Shown: positions 25,747 through 35,345, counted from the first letter of the stretch. The stretch is 64,000 bases of DNA from Candidatus Onthenecus intestinigallinarum (GCA_018713325.1 DVFJ01000011.1:1-64000), one strand, 5' to 3'. Translations and numbers: made by a program. The notes: generated by a model from the letters alone, not told the origin.

Positions 25747-26913
25747 ATGAACGAAGTGATGATCGTCGCCGCGGGCCGCGGAACCCGCATGGGCTTGGGG
25801 CAGAACAAGGTGCTCGCGCCGCTGCTGGGCGTGCCGGTGCTGGCGCGGACGGTGCGCGCGTTTGCGGACTGCCCGTCGGTCGGGCGCATCGGCATCGTGA
25901 CCGCCGAGGCGGACATCCCGGCGGTGGAGGCCATGCTGCGCGAGCGGGGGCTTTTCGAGCGCGTGGCCTATATCGCGTCCGGCGGCGCGGACCGGCAGGA
26001 GAGCGTGCGCCGTGGGCTTGACAGGGCGCAGGGCGAGATCGTGCTCATCCATGACGGCGCGCGGCCGTTTGTGACGCGCGAGGTCATCGAGCGCACGATT
26101 CAGAGCGCCCGCGAGCGGGGCAGCGGCGTGGCGGCCGTCGTGCCCAAGGACACGATCAAGCGCGTGGACGCCGACGGACGCGCCGTGCAGACGCCGCCGC
26201 GCGACGGCCTGCGCGCCGTGCAGACGCCGCAGACGTTTTACCTGGCGGATATCCGCGCGGCGCACGAATGGGCGGATGCGCAGGGCCTGCGCGCCACGGA
26301 CGACGCGGCGCTGCTGGAGGCGATGGGAAAGGCGGTGTATCTGGTGCAGGGCGACGTGGAGAACATCAAGCTGACGACGCCGGAGGACATGCAGGCCGGC
26401 GAGGGCATCCTGCGCCGGCGCGGCGAGGGCGCGCCGGCCGTGCGCGTGGGGCAGGGGTACGACGTGCACCGGCTCGTGCCGGAGCGCGCGCTGATCCTGT
26501 GCGGCGTACGCGTGCCCTACGAGCGTGGACTGCTGGGGCACAGCGACGCGGACGTGGCCGTGCACGCGCTGATGGACGCGCTGCTGGGCGCGGCCGCGCT
26601 GGGCGACATCGGAAGGCACTTTCCCGACACCGATCCGGCCTATGCGGGCGCGGACTCGGTGCGCCTGCTGCTGCACGTGGTGGACTTGCTGGCGCAGCGC
26701 GGCTACCGCCCGGGCAACGTGGATGTGACGATCGTGGCGCAGCGGCCCAAGCTCAAGGACTTCATCCCGCAGATGCGCGCGCGCCTGGCGCAGGCGCTGG
26801 GCGTGCAGGAGCAGGCCGTGAACGTCAAGGCGACGACGACCGAGGGCCTGGGCTTCGAGGGCGAGGGCCTGGGCATCAGCGCGCAGGCCGTGGCGACGAT
26901 CGTCGCGCGCTGA
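25747..26913 (+). CDS. ispDF: Bifunctional IspD/IspF (MEP isoprenoid pathway)
   Basis: The product has 388 aa. The ATG at 25747 follows GGAGTGAGG. Residues 1-225 are IspD (CDP-ME synthase): [13 protein letters not shown] nucleotide-binding loop, [22 protein letters not shown]. Residues 230-388 are IspF (MEcPP synthase): [17 protein letters not shown] (zinc His/Asp), [25 protein letters not shown]. The linker is only a few residues. The fusion carries steps 3 and 5 of the pathway on one chain. Confidence 0.95.
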   Translation: MNEVMIVAAGRGTRMGLGQNKVLAPLLGVPVLARTVRAFADCPSVGRIGIVTAEADIPAVEAMLRERGLFERVAYIASGGADRQESVRRGLDRAQGEIVLIHDGARPFVTREVIERTIQSARERGSGVAAVVPKDTIKRVDADGRAVQTPPRDGLRAVQTPQTFYLADIRAAHEWADAQGLRATDDAALLEAMGKAVYLVQGDVENIKLTTPEDMQAGEGILRRRGEGAPAVRVGQGYDVHRLVPERALILCGVRVPYERGLLGHSDADVAVHALMDALLGAAALGDIGRHFPDTDPAYAGADSVRLLLHVVDLLAQRGYRPGNVDVTIVAQRPKLKDFIPQMRARLAQALGVQEQAVNVKATTTEGLGFEGEGLGISAQAVATIVAR

Positions 26914-26930
26914 GGTGGCAAATCCATGGC

Positions 26931-26959
26931 TTGACATCGCGCGAAAAGGGCATTATAAT
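26931..26959 (+). promoter_or_regulatory. Consensus promoter of the valS T-box operon
   Basis: TTGACA (26931-26936), exactly 17 bp, TATAAT (26954-26959): a perfect sigma-A consensus 18 bp after ispDF. Confidence 0.95.
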
Positions 26960-26979
26960 GCTCCTATACCAGCATAGCG

Positions 26980-27202
26980 CCCGTCGACGAAGAGGAGTAC
27001 GCGTAGCCTGCCCACCAGAGAGAGCGGTTCACCGGCTGAAAGGCCGCTCGGGGATCGGCGTGCGGAAGGTCGCTTCCGAGGGCTGCGGGGTGAAGGCAGT
27101 AGCTCCGCACGGGTCTGCCCGATACAGCTTTGAGGCGGCGCATGCCGCGAATAAAGGTGGTACCACGGAAGCCCCTCCGTCCTTTGGACGGAGGGGCTTT
27201 TT
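26980..27202 (+). promoter_or_regulatory. T-box leader (tRNA-Val sensing) of valS
   Basis: The conserved T-box AAAGGTGGTACCACG lies at 27153-27167. The terminator follows: AAGCCCCTCCGTCC (27169-27182) pairs with its exact complement (27186-27199) and a T-run to 27202. Stem I shows AGTA (26996-26999), the AGAGAG bulge sequence in the distal part, and on the 3' side GGAAGGTC with GTC at 27069-27071 as the probable Val specifier, closed below by GAAG (26989-26992) with CTTC (27073-27076). Uncharged tRNA-Val(GAC) would stabilise the antiterminator and turn valS on. A long distal segment between the two sides is not fully folded here. Confidence 0.92.
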
Positions 27203-27243
27203 GCAGCGCGCAGGCGCAATGGATGAGAAAAAGGAGCGTCAAT

Positions 27244-29874
27244 ATGGAAGACACCCGCAAAATCGAGATGGACAAGGTGTTCAATCCCCAGCAGATCGAG
27301 GGGGAGCTGTACCGCGAGTGGGAGGAGAACGGCTACTTCGTCGCCCACCGCGACCCGGACAAGAAGCCCTTCACGATCGTCATGCCCCCGCCCAACATCA
27401 CCGGCCAACTGCACATGGGCCACGCCATGGACGGCGTGATGCAGGACGCGCTCACCCGCTACCACCGCATGCGGGGCGAGGCGACGCTGTGGCTGCCCGG
27501 CACCGACCATGCCTCCATCGCCACGGAGGTCAAGGTGGTCGAAAAGCTGCGCGCGGAGGGGCTCACCAAGGAGGAGATCGGCCGCGAGGCGTTCCTGGAG
27601 CGCGTGTGGGACTGGAAGCGCGAATACGGCGGGCGCATCGCGCGCCAGACGCGCCGGCTGGGCGCCTCCTGCGACTGGTCGCGCGAGCGCTTCACCATGG
27701 ACGAGGGATGCAGCCACGCGGTCAACGAGGTGTTTAACCGCCTGTATGAGAAGGGGCTCATCTACCGCGGCGAGCGCATCATCAACTGGTGCCCGGTGTG
27801 CCGCACGGCGCTGTCCGACGCGGAGGTCGAGTTCGAGGAGCAGGCTTCCCACATCTGGCACATCCGCTATCCCGGCGCGCACGGCGACGTGGTCGTGGCC
27901 ACGACGCGCCCGGAGACGATGCTGGGCGATACCGGCGTGGCCGTCAACCCCCATGACGCGCGCTATACGGACATGGTCGGCAAGACCGTCACGCTGCCCC
28001 TGGTCAACCGCGAGATCCCCATCGTCGCGGACGACTACGTGGACATGGAGTTTGGCACCGGCGCGGTCAAGATGACGCCCGCGCACGACCCCAACGACTT
28101 TGAGGTCGCGCAGCGGCATGACCTGGCCATCCTGCGCGTGATGAACGACGACGGCACGATGAACGAGAACGCGGGCAAGTACGCGGGCATGAAGGCGCTG
28201 GACTGCCGCAAGGCCGTCGTGGAGGAGCTCAAGGCGCTGGGGCTGCTCGTCAAGGTGGAGGACTACACCCACAACGTCGGCACCTGCTACCGCTGCCATA
28301 CGACCGTGGAGCCGCTGGTCAGCCGTCAGTGGTTCGTCAAGATGAAGCCGCTGGCCGAGCCCGCCATCGCCGCCGTGCGCGAGGGCCGCACGAAGTTCGT
28401 CCCCGAGCGCTTTGACAAGACGTACTTCAACTGGATGGAGAACATCCGGGATTGGTGCATCTCCCGCCAGCTGTGGTGGGGCCACCGCATCCCCGCGTGG
28501 TACTGCGACGATTGCGGCGAGACCATCGTCGCGCGCGAGACGCCGGAGCGCTGCCCCAAGTGCGGCTGCGAGCGCCTGCGCCAGGATGAGGACGTGCTGG
28601 ATACGTGGTTCTCCTCGGCGCTGTGGCCGTTCTCCACGCTGGGCTGGCCCGAGCAGACGGAGGACCTGCGCTACTTCTACCCCACGGACGTGCTCGTCAC
28701 CGGCTACGACATCATCTTCTTCTGGGTCGCGCGCATGATCTTCTCCGGCATCGAGCAGATGGGGGAGCCGCCCTTCCACACGGTGCTGATCCACGGCCTG
28801 GTGCGCGACGCGCTGGGGCGCAAGATGAGCAAGTCGCTGGGCAACGGCGTGGATCCGCTGGAGGTCATCGAAAAGTACGGCGCGGACGCGCTGCGCTTCT
28901 CGCTGGTGATGGGCGTCTCGCCCGGAAACGACATGCGCTTCTCCACGGACAAGGTCGAGAGCGCGCGCAACTTCGCCAACAAGATCTGGAATGCCTCGCG
29001 TTTTGTGATGATGAACCTGGACGGCTTTGAGCCGCTCGAGGGCAAGGCGCTGGAGCTGCCCGACCAGTGGATCCTCACGCGCCTGGACGAGACCATCCGC
29101 GAGGTCACCGCGCACCTGGACGAGTACGACCTGGGCCTGGCCGCGCAGAAGATCTATGACTTCGCGTGGTCCGAGTTCTGCGACTGGTACATCGAGCTGG
29201 CCAAGTCCCGCCTGCAGGGCGAGGGCAAGCCGACGGCCTGCGCGGTGCTGATCCACGTGCTGACGGCGCTGCTCAAGCTGCTGCATCCGTTCATGCCCTT
29301 CCTCACCGACGCGGTGTACCGCTATCTGCCCGGCAGCGAGGGCACGATCATGCTCTCCAGCTGGCCTGCGCGCGAGGCCAAGACGTATCCCGAGGAGGCC
29401 GCGCGCATGGAGGGCATCATGGAGATCATCCGCTCCGTGCGCAACCTGCGCGCGGAGATGAACGTGGCCGTCGGCCGCCGCGCGCACCTGATGCTGCGCC
29501 CGCGCGCGGGCTGGCGGGAGGCGCTCGTCGGCGCGGAGCCGTACTTCAAGCGCCTGGCCTGGGTCAGCGAAATGCGACTTCTGTCCGAGGATGAGCCAGC
29601 GCCGGAGAAGACCGTGTCCGCGGTGACCGAGGCGGCGGAGCTGTTCATCCCGCTGGGCGACCTGGTGGACATCCAAAAGGAGATCGCGCGCCTGGAGAAG
29701 GAGCTCAAGGGCCTGGAGGGCGAGATCGCCCGCGCACAGGGCAAGCTGAACAACCCCGGCTTTGTCAGCAAGGCGCCCGCCGCGCTCGTGGAGCAGGAGC
29801 GCGCCAAGCTGGAGGTCAATCAGGGCATGCTCGCCTCGCTGCGCGAGCGGATCCAGAGCCTGCGGGACATGTGA
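27244..29874 (+). CDS. valS: Valyl-tRNA synthetase
   Basis: The product has 876 aa. ATG at 27244 with AAGGAG upstream. PPPNITGQLHMGHA holds the HIGH motif (HMGH, 57-60); WLPGTDHASIAT, the editing domain (TTRPETMLGDT...AHDPNDFEV), zinc-like CysxxCys pairs, and KMSKS (527-531) follow. The C-terminal coiled coil (KEIARLEKELKGLEGEIARAQGKL) is characteristic of ValRS and binds tRNA. It charges tRNA-Val and hydrolyses mischarged Thr. Expression is controlled by the T-box; folC follows at once. Confidence 0.97.
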   Translation: MEDTRKIEMDKVFNPQQIEGELYREWEENGYFVAHRDPDKKPFTIVMPPPNITGQLHMGHAMDGVMQDALTRYHRMRGEATLWLPGTDHASIATEVKVVEKLRAEGLTKEEIGREAFLERVWDWKREYGGRIARQTRRLGASCDWSRERFTMDEGCSHAVNEVFNRLYEKGLIYRGERIINWCPVCRTALSDAEVEFEEQASHIWHIRYPGAHGDVVVATTRPETMLGDTGVAVNPHDARYTDMVGKTVTLPLVNREIPIVADDYVDMEFGTGAVKMTPAHDPNDFEVAQRHDLAILRVMNDDGTMNENAGKYAGMKALDCRKAVVEELKALGLLVKVEDYTHNVGTCYRCHTTVEPLVSRQWFVKMKPLAEPAIAAVREGRTKFVPERFDKTYFNWMENIRDWCISRQLWWGHRIPAWYCDDCGETIVARETPERCPKCGCERLRQDEDVLDTWFSSALWPFSTLGWPEQTEDLRYFYPTDVLVTGYDIIFFWVARMIFSGIEQMGEPPFHTVLIHGLVRDALGRKMSKSLGNGVDPLEVIEKYGADALRFSLVMGVSPGNDMRFSTDKVESARNFANKIWNASRFVMMNLDGFEPLEGKALELPDQWILTRLDETIREVTAHLDEYDLGLAAQKIYDFAWSEFCDWYIELAKSRLQGEGKPTACAVLIHVLTALLKLLHPFMPFLTDAVYRYLPGSEGTIMLSSWPAREAKTYPEEAARMEGIMEIIRSVRNLRAEMNVAVGRRAHLMLRPRAGWREALVGAEPYFKRLAWVSEMRLLSEDEPAPEKTVSAVTEAAELFIPLGDLVDIQKEIARLEKELKGLEGEIARAQGKLNNPGFVSKAPAALVEQERAKLEVNQGMLASLRERIQSLRDM

Positions 29875-29876
29875 CG

Positions 29877-31169
29877 ATGAAGACGGTGCAAGAGGCGGTC
29901 GCCTACATTCACAGCCTGTATGCGACCGGAGAAAAGCACGGGCTGGACAACATGCGCGCGCTGCTTGCGCGCCTGGGCGACCCGCAGGCGGGCCTGGCGA
30001 TGGCGCACGTGGCGGGCACGAACGGCAAGGGCTCGACCTGCGCGACGCTGGAGGCCATCCTGCGCGCGGCGGGCCTGAGGACGGGCCTGTACACGTCGCC
30101 CTACCTGCAGCGCTACAACGAGCGCATCCGTATTGACGGCGAGCCCATTGGAGACGAGGCGCTCACGGCGCTGGTGCGCGACACCGCGCCGGCTGTCGAG
30201 GCGCTCGCCGCGCAGAACATACGCGTGACGGAGTTTGAATACGGCACGGCGCTGGCGCTGTGCGCGTTCGCCCGCGCGCAGGTGGACGTGGCGGTGATCG
30301 AGGTCGGCCTGGGTGGCCGTCTCGATCCCACCAACGTCATCCGCCCGCTGGTGTGCGCCGTGACCGCCGTGGGCATGGATCACATGCAGCTTCTGGGCGA
30401 TACGATCGAGCAGATCGCTGCGGAGAAGGCGGGCATCGTCAAGCCCGGTGTGCCGGTCGTGATCGCGCGCATGGACGAGCGCGCCCAGCGCGTGATCGAG
30501 CGCGCGGCCGGGGCGGCGAACGCGCCGGCGCTCACGCTGAACGGCAGCGAGGCAGTCTGCCTTTCGGCCGGCGCGCGCAAGCAGCGCGTGCGGTTCCGGA
30601 TCGGGGATTTTCTGTTGGACGATGCACAGCTCGCGCTGCCCGGCGCGCACCAGCTGGACAACGCGGCCTGCGCGCTCGCCTGCGCGCTGCGGCTGCGGGA
30701 ACGCTTTGACATCCCGGACGGTGCGCTGCGCGAGGGGCTCGCCTGCGTGCGCTGGCCCGGCAGGCTGGAGTGGATGGGGAACGTGCTGCTCGACGGCGCG
30801 CACAACCCGCAGGGCGTCGGCGCGCTGTGCGCCTATCTGCAAAAATATCTGGATCCCGCGCGCACGGTGCTGCTCACGGGCATGCTGGCGGACAAGGACG
30901 TGACGGGCATGTGCGCGCAGCTGGCGGACCGCGCCCGGCAGGTCGTGACCGTCGCGCCGCCCGTGCCGCGCGCTATGGACGCGCAGGAGCTGGCGGAGCG
31001 CCTGCGGCAGGCGGGTGCGGCGCGCGTCACCCCCTGCGAAGACGTGCGCGAGGCGCTCGAGCTGGCGCGCTCGCTGGCCGCGCAGGGGGACGCCGTCGTC
31101 TGCGCGGGCTCGCTGTACCTGATCGGCGCGCTGCGCACGCTGCTGGAGGAACGGGAACATGGAATTTGA
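29877..31169 (+). CDS. folC: Folylpolyglutamate synthase / dihydrofolate synthase
   Basis: The product has 430 aa from the ATG at 29877; a GTG at 29871 overlapping valS is an alternative. HVAGTNGKGST (44-54) is the Mur-ligase P-loop; YTSPYLQRYNERI and VGLGGRLDPTN are the FolC folate and metal sites; LLDGAHNPQG the C-domain motif. It adds glutamate to folates. The valS-folC order is common in Firmicutes, so folC is probably also under T-box influence. Its end overlaps rsmH by 11 bp. Confidence 0.95.
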   Translation: MKTVQEAVAYIHSLYATGEKHGLDNMRALLARLGDPQAGLAMAHVAGTNGKGSTCATLEAILRAAGLRTGLYTSPYLQRYNERIRIDGEPIGDEALTALVRDTAPAVEALAAQNIRVTEFEYGTALALCAFARAQVDVAVIEVGLGGRLDPTNVIRPLVCAVTAVGMDHMQLLGDTIEQIAAEKAGIVKPGVPVVIARMDERAQRVIERAAGAANAPALTLNGSEAVCLSAGARKQRVRFRIGDFLLDDAQLALPGAHQLDNAACALACALRLRERFDIPDGALREGLACVRWPGRLEWMGNVLLDGAHNPQGVGALCAYLQKYLDPARTVLLTGMLADKDVTGMCAQLADRARQVVTVAPPVPRAMDAQELAERLRQAGAARVTPCEDVREALELARSLAAQGDAVVCAGSLYLIGALRTLLEEREHGI

Positions 31170-32094
31170 ACACGTGAGCGTGCTGCTGGAGGAGACGCTC
31201 GAGTGGCTCGCGCCGCGGGACGGGGGCGTCTATGTGGACGGAACGCTCGGCGGCGGCGGGCATTCGGCGCGCATTCTGGCGGCCTGCGCGCCGCACGGAC
31301 ATCTGTACGGCATCGACCGCGACGCGGACGCCATCGCCGCGGCGACGGAACGGCTCGGGGATTCGCCGTGCTTTACGGCGATCCGCGGCAACTTCCACGA
31401 CGTGCGCGAGCTGCTCGCGCAGCGCGGCGTGGAGCAAATCGACGGCATGCTGCTGGACCTGGGCGTGAGCAGCCATCAGCTGGATACGGAGTCGCGCGGC
31501 TTCTCCTATCACGGCGACGCGCCGCTGGACATGCGCATGGACCAGCGCCAGGCGCTCACCGCCGGCGAGATCGTCAATACGTGGCCGGAGCGGGAGATCG
31601 CCCGGATCCTGAGCGACTACGGCGAGGAGAAGTGGTCGGCGCGCATCGCGCAGATCATCTGCGAGCACCGCGCGCGGGGGACGATCGCGACGACTGCCGA
31701 TCTGGTGCGGTGCGTGGACGCGGCCATTCCCAAGAAGATCCGCATGCGCGAGGAGGGGCACAGCGCGCGGCGCACATTCCAGGCGCTGCGCATCGCAGTC
31801 AACGACGAGCTGGCGCCGCTCACGCGTGCGCTCGAGGACGCTGTCGGCCTGCTCGCGCCCGGCGGCAGGCTGTGCGTGATCACGTTTCACTCGCTGGAGG
31901 ACCGCATCGTCAAGCATACGATGCGCCGGCTGCAAAACCCGTGCATCTGTCCGCCCAAGGCGCCCGTGTGCACGTGCGGCAGGCATCCGGTGGTGCGTGT
32001 GTTGACGGGCGGCGGCGTTCAGCCGGGCGCGCAGGAGCTGGCGCGCAATCCGCGCGCGCGTAGCGCACGGCTGCGGGCGTGCGAAAAGATCTGA
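31159..32094 (+). CDS. rsmH: 16S rRNA (cytosine1402-N4)-methyltransferase
   Basis: The product has 311 aa. HVSVLLEETLEWL, VDGTLGGGGHS (SAM loop, 26-36), IDGMLLDLGVSSHQLD, RGFSYHGDAPLDMRMD and RRTFQALRIAVNDEL are diagnostic of RsmH (MraW). It modifies C1402 in the ribosomal decoding centre. Usually rsmH follows mraZ at the head of the cell-division cluster; here it sits between folC and comF with no mraZ or ftsL. Confidence 0.95.
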   Translation: MEFEHVSVLLEETLEWLAPRDGGVYVDGTLGGGGHSARILAACAPHGHLYGIDRDADAIAAATERLGDSPCFTAIRGNFHDVRELLAQRGVEQIDGMLLDLGVSSHQLDTESRGFSYHGDAPLDMRMDQRQALTAGEIVNTWPEREIARILSDYGEEKWSARIAQIICEHRARGTIATTADLVRCVDAAIPKKIRMREEGHSARRTFQALRIAVNDELAPLTRALEDAVGLLAPGGRLCVITFHSLEDRIVKHTMRRLQNPCICPPKAPVCTCGRHPVVRVLTGGGVQPGAQELARNPRARSARLRACEKI

Positions 32095-32112
32095 CCCAGG
32101 GGGCAAAAGGCC

Positions 32113-32754
32113 ATGCTGGAGTCACTGAGAGAAACGCTGTATTCGCTGATCTTTCCCACGGAAACGCGCTGTCTGGCCTGTGGCGCGCCTATACAGGGCG
32201 GAGCGCTGTGCCCGCAGTGCGCGTCCAGATGGCCGCTGGGGAATGGGGGAATCCGCATCGCCTGTGTTGAGACCGCAGATTGGGCATATGCCGGCCTTCC
32301 CTATACGCCGGTCGTGCGTTCGATGATCCATCGCTACAAGTTTCAATGCGTGCGCGCAGCGGCGGATGTGCTGGCAGAGTCGATGATCCGCATCATGCCG
32401 GAGGAGGTGGATGCGCTGGTGCCCGTGCCGCTCCACCCGCGGCGCGAGCGTTGGCGGGGCTTCAACCAGTCCCAGCTGTTGTGCGAGCGCATCGCGGCCG
32501 CCACGGGCGTGGAGGTCCTGCCCGCGCTGTCACGCATCCGCCATACGCGCGAACAGGCGATGCTGGACGTCCGGATGCGCGAGCTCAACGTGCGCGACAG
32601 CATGCGCGTGTGCACGCCCGTGCAGGGCCTGCGGCTGCTCGTGGTGGACGACGTCGTGACGACGGGCTCGACGGCGATGGAATGTGTCAATGAGCTGCTC
32701 CATGCGGGCGCGGGGTGGGTCGGCGTGCTGTGCGCGGCGCATCCGATTGGGTAA
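32113..32754 (+). CDS. comF: ComF-family phosphoribosyltransferase-like protein
   Basis: The product has 213 aa. An N-terminal zinc-ribbon pair (Cys20/Cys23 and Cys33/Cys36) precedes the PRTase fold: LVPVPLHPRRERWRGFNQSQLL and the PRPP-type loop LLVVDDVVTTGST. ComF acts in DNA uptake during competence, in partnership with the ComFA helicase. No other competence gene is in the window, so a non-competence role is possible. Confidence 0.88.
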   Translation: MLESLRETLYSLIFPTETRCLACGAPIQGGALCPQCASRWPLGNGGIRIACVETADWAYAGLPYTPVVRSMIHRYKFQCVRAAADVLAESMIRIMPEEVDALVPVPLHPRRERWRGFNQSQLLCERIAAATGVEVLPALSRIRHTREQAMLDVRMRELNVRDSMRVCTPVQGLRLLVVDDVVTTGSTAMECVNELLHAGAGWVGVLCAAHPIG

Positions 32755-32803
32755 CCGTAGATCGCAGTTTCCGTGCCAGTCTCCCCAAATGTACATCTTT
32801 CTA

Positions 32804-32832
32804 TTGTGCCGGATGGAGAAATCGTGTATACT
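32804..32832 (+). promoter_or_regulatory. Promoter of the cytidylate-kinase-like gene
   Basis: TTGTGC (32804-32809), 17 bp, TATACT (32827-32832), 32 bp before the ATG. Confidence 0.6.
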
Positions 32833-32864
32833 GGACATAGGAACGTGGAAATGGGGGGCAGCAT

Positions 32865-33494
32865 ATGGATACGTTTGTGATTACGATTGCGCGCGAGTTG
32901 GGCAGCGGCGGCAGCCGCATCGGCAGGATGCTCTCGCAACGGTTGGGCTACAGCTTCTACGACCGGGAGATCCTGCAAATGGCCGCGGACGAGAGCGGCA
33001 TCGACGCGGGCGTGTTCACCCGCAGCGACGAGCAGATGACGCGGTTCAACCTCTTCCGCGCCGTGCGCATGGCCAACGACGGCAAGTTCGTGCCCTCGCC
33101 GCCCGACCAGGAGGACCGCGTGTCCGACGAAAACCTGTTCCGCTATCAGGCGCGCGTCATTCGCCAGATCGCCCAGGATGAAAACTGCGTGATTGTCGGG
33201 CGCTGCGCGGACTATATCCTGCGCGGACAGCCCAACGTCTTCAACGTCTTCGTGCATGCGCCGCTGGACCACCGCATTGCCTCGATCATGGAGGCACAGG
33301 GGGTGGACGAGGTCGAGGCTGAACGCCGCATCCGTCGAACCGACCGGCGCCGCGCGGAGTACTACCGCTTCTTTACGGGGTTGGATTGGCAGGACGCCAA
33401 GCACTATGATCTGTGCCTGAACACGGGCAAGGTGCCCTTTGAGACGGGCGTGCAGATGATCGAGGCCTGCATGAAGCTGCGCTTCGGTCTGTGA
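32865..33494 (+). CDS. Cytidylate kinase-like family protein
   Basis: The product has 209 aa. TIARELGSGGSRIGRMLSQRLGYSFYDREIL at the N-terminus is the variant P-loop of the cytidylate-kinase-like family, in which GSGGSRIG replaces GxxGxGK. VIVGRCADYILRG and RRIRRTDRRRAEYY (lid-like, Arg-rich) complete the fold. Phosphate acceptor unknown; some homologues are annotated only as nucleotide-kinase-like. Monocistronic between promoter and terminator. Confidence 0.8.
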   Translation: MDTFVITIARELGSGGSRIGRMLSQRLGYSFYDREILQMAADESGIDAGVFTRSDEQMTRFNLFRAVRMANDGKFVPSPPDQEDRVSDENLFRYQARVIRQIAQDENCVIVGRCADYILRGQPNVFNVFVHAPLDHRIASIMEAQGVDEVEAERRIRRTDRRRAEYYRFFTGLDWQDAKHYDLCLNTGKVPFETGVQMIEACMKLRFGL

Positions 33495-33505
33495 GGACAG
33501 AACGA

Positions 33506-33545
33506 GGCGGGCCGGAAGCTCAAGCTTCCGGCCCGCCCTTTTTTT
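33506..33545. terminator. Terminator between converging genes
   Basis: GGCGGGCCGGAAGCT (33506-33520) pairs with its complement at 33523-33537, then C and seven T (33539-33545). Confidence 0.9.
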
Positions 33546-33551
33546 GTCCTG

Positions 33552-35345
33552 TCAGTTCTGCTCCTGTAGCTGCGCGGTGTACAGCGCGTGGTACAGCCCA
33601 TGGCGCGCCATCAGCTCCTCATGGCTGCCTGCCTCGAGGATGCCACCGTCGCCGACATAGAAGATCTTGTCGCAGGTCTTGATCGTCGAGAGGCGGTGCG
33701 CGATGATGAACGAGGTGCGCCCCTTGAGCAGCGCCTGAATGCCCTCCTGCAGCAGGCGCTCCGTCTTCGTGTCGATGGAGGAGGTCGCCTCGTCCAGGAT
33801 CAGGATGCGCGGGTCGCACAGCAGCGTGCGCGCGAACGCGATCAGCTGCTTCTGGCCCTGGCTGAGGCTGCCGCCGCGCTCGCCGACGACGGTATCATAG
33901 CCCATGTCCATCTGCGAGATGAAGTCGTGCGCGCGCACGGCCCTCGCCGCTGCCTCGACCTCCTGATCGGTGGCGTCCAGGCGGCCGTAGCGGATGTTGT
34001 CCATGATGGTGCCGCTGAAGATGAAGCTGTCCTGCAGCATGATGCCCAACTGACTGCGCAGCGAGTGCAGCGTGCAGGCGCTGATGTCGTGCTCCGCGCC
34101 GTCCTCGGCTGCGAGCAGGATTCGTCCACCGTTGAGGTTGTAGAAGCGGCACAGCAGGTTGACAACCGTGCTCTTGCCTGCGCCGGTCGGCCCCACTAGC
34201 GCGATGGACTCGCCCGGCCGGATGTGGAAGTTTACGTCGTGCAGCACCTCGACCGGCGGCTCGTAGCCGAACGTCACGTGCTCGTAGCGCACCTCGCCGG
34301 TGATCGGCGGCAGGTCCTTTGCGCCCGGCGCGTCGTCGACCACGACGGGCTCGTCCATCGTCTCGAAGATGCGCTCCAGGTAGGCGATGTTATTGATGAA
34401 CGAGTTGTAGATGTTGGCCAGGTTGGTGATCGGCTGCCAGAAGCGGCTGACGTACTGGCCCATCGCCAGGATGACGCCGAAGGAGACGATCGCGCCGCCC
34501 ATCCAGTAGACGCCGGCGATGTACATCAGCGTGAAGACGATCTGGGTGATCATCTCCGAAGAGAGCCAGACGGAGTTGCTGATGTAGGCGGCCCGCATCC
34601 ACGCCTCGCGGCAGGCGGTGGCCAGGCGGCGCATGATTGCCATGTTCTCGCCCTGGCGCACGAAGAGTTGCGAGACCTTCACGCCGTCGATGCTCTCGGC
34701 CAGATACGCATTGTAGTTGGAGTTCTTGTTGGACTGACTCTGCCATGCGCGGCGCTGGCGCGGTTTGAGATAGAAGATGATTGCGATAAACACGGGCAGG
34801 CCGGCCACGATGATCGTGGCGAGCACGGCGTTGGTCGCATACATGAAGCCGATGATGAAGACGATGTTGATGATCTCCAGAATGGCGTTGATGATGCCGT
34901 TGGAGAGGATGTCGCTCACGGAGTTGACGTAGTTGATGACGCGCACGAGGATCTTGCCCGCAGGCCGGCTGTCGTAGTAGCTGAAGGGCAGCTTTTGCAG
35001 GTGCGCGAACAGGTCCTTGCGGATGTCGTAGATGATCTCCTGGCTGACGTGCGCCATGATGCGCGAGCGCGCCGTCGTAAAGGCGATGACGACCGCGATG
35101 ATCAGCACGAACACGCCCGCGAGCGTCAGCAGCATGCCCACGTCCCGGTTGGGCACCGCGTCGTCGAGCACCCATTCCATGAGCTTGGGCACGAACAGGC
35201 TGGAAATGCTGGCCATCGCGCTGAGCAACAGCGCCAGCAGCATGCGCGAGCGGTGCTTGCCGATGTACTTCATCGCGCGCTTCAGGTGCTTGAAACTGAA
35301 CGGGGATTCGAGCGTCTCGTCCACGTCAAACTTGTTGCGTGCCAT
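33552..35345 (-). CDS. Heterodimeric ABC exporter, subunit with canonical Walker B
   Basis: The product has 597 aa: a six-helix type IV exporter membrane domain (about 35-320), then a nucleotide-binding domain. Walker A GPTGAGKST, Q-loop MLQDSFIFSG, Walker B ILILDEATSSID with catalytic Glu, switch His in IIAHRLS. The signature is degenerate (SLSQGQKQL, Gln for Gly). Its start shares one base with the stop of the partner gene, so translation is coupled. It exports lipids, drugs or peptides; substrate unknown. Confidence 0.92.
   Translation of the reverse strand: MARNKFDVDETLESPFSFKHLKRAMKYIGKHRSRMLLALLLSAMASISSLFVPKLMEWVLDDAVPNRDVGMLLTLAGVFVLIIAVVIAFTTARSRIMAHVSQEIIYDIRKDLFAHLQKLPFSYYDSRPAGKILVRVINYVNSVSDILSNGIINAILEIINIVFIIGFMYATNAVLATIIVAGLPVFIAIIFYLKPRQRRAWQSQSNKNSNYNAYLAESIDGVKVSQLFVRQGENMAIMRRLATACREAWMRAAYISNSVWLSSEMITQIVFTLMYIAGVYWMGGAIVSFGVILAMGQYVSRFWQPITNLANIYNSFINNIAYLERIFETMDEPVVVDDAPGAKDLPPITGEVRYEHVTFGYEPPVEVLHDVNFHIRPGESIALVGPTGAGKSTVVNLLCRFYNLNGGRILLAAEDGAEHDISACTLHSLRSQLGIMLQDSFIFSGTIMDNIRYGRLDATDQEVEAAARAVRAHDFISQMDMGYDTVVGERGGSLSQGQKQLIAFARTLLCDPRILILDEATSSIDTKTERLLQEGIQALLKGRTSFIIAHRLSTIKTCDKIFYVGDGGILEAGSHEELMARHGLYHALYTAQLQEQN

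Noticed and set aside
26268..27737. Long plus-strand frame spanning ispDF, the T-box and valS
   Set aside because: It crosses a perfect promoter, riboswitch and terminator and is out of frame with both clear genes.
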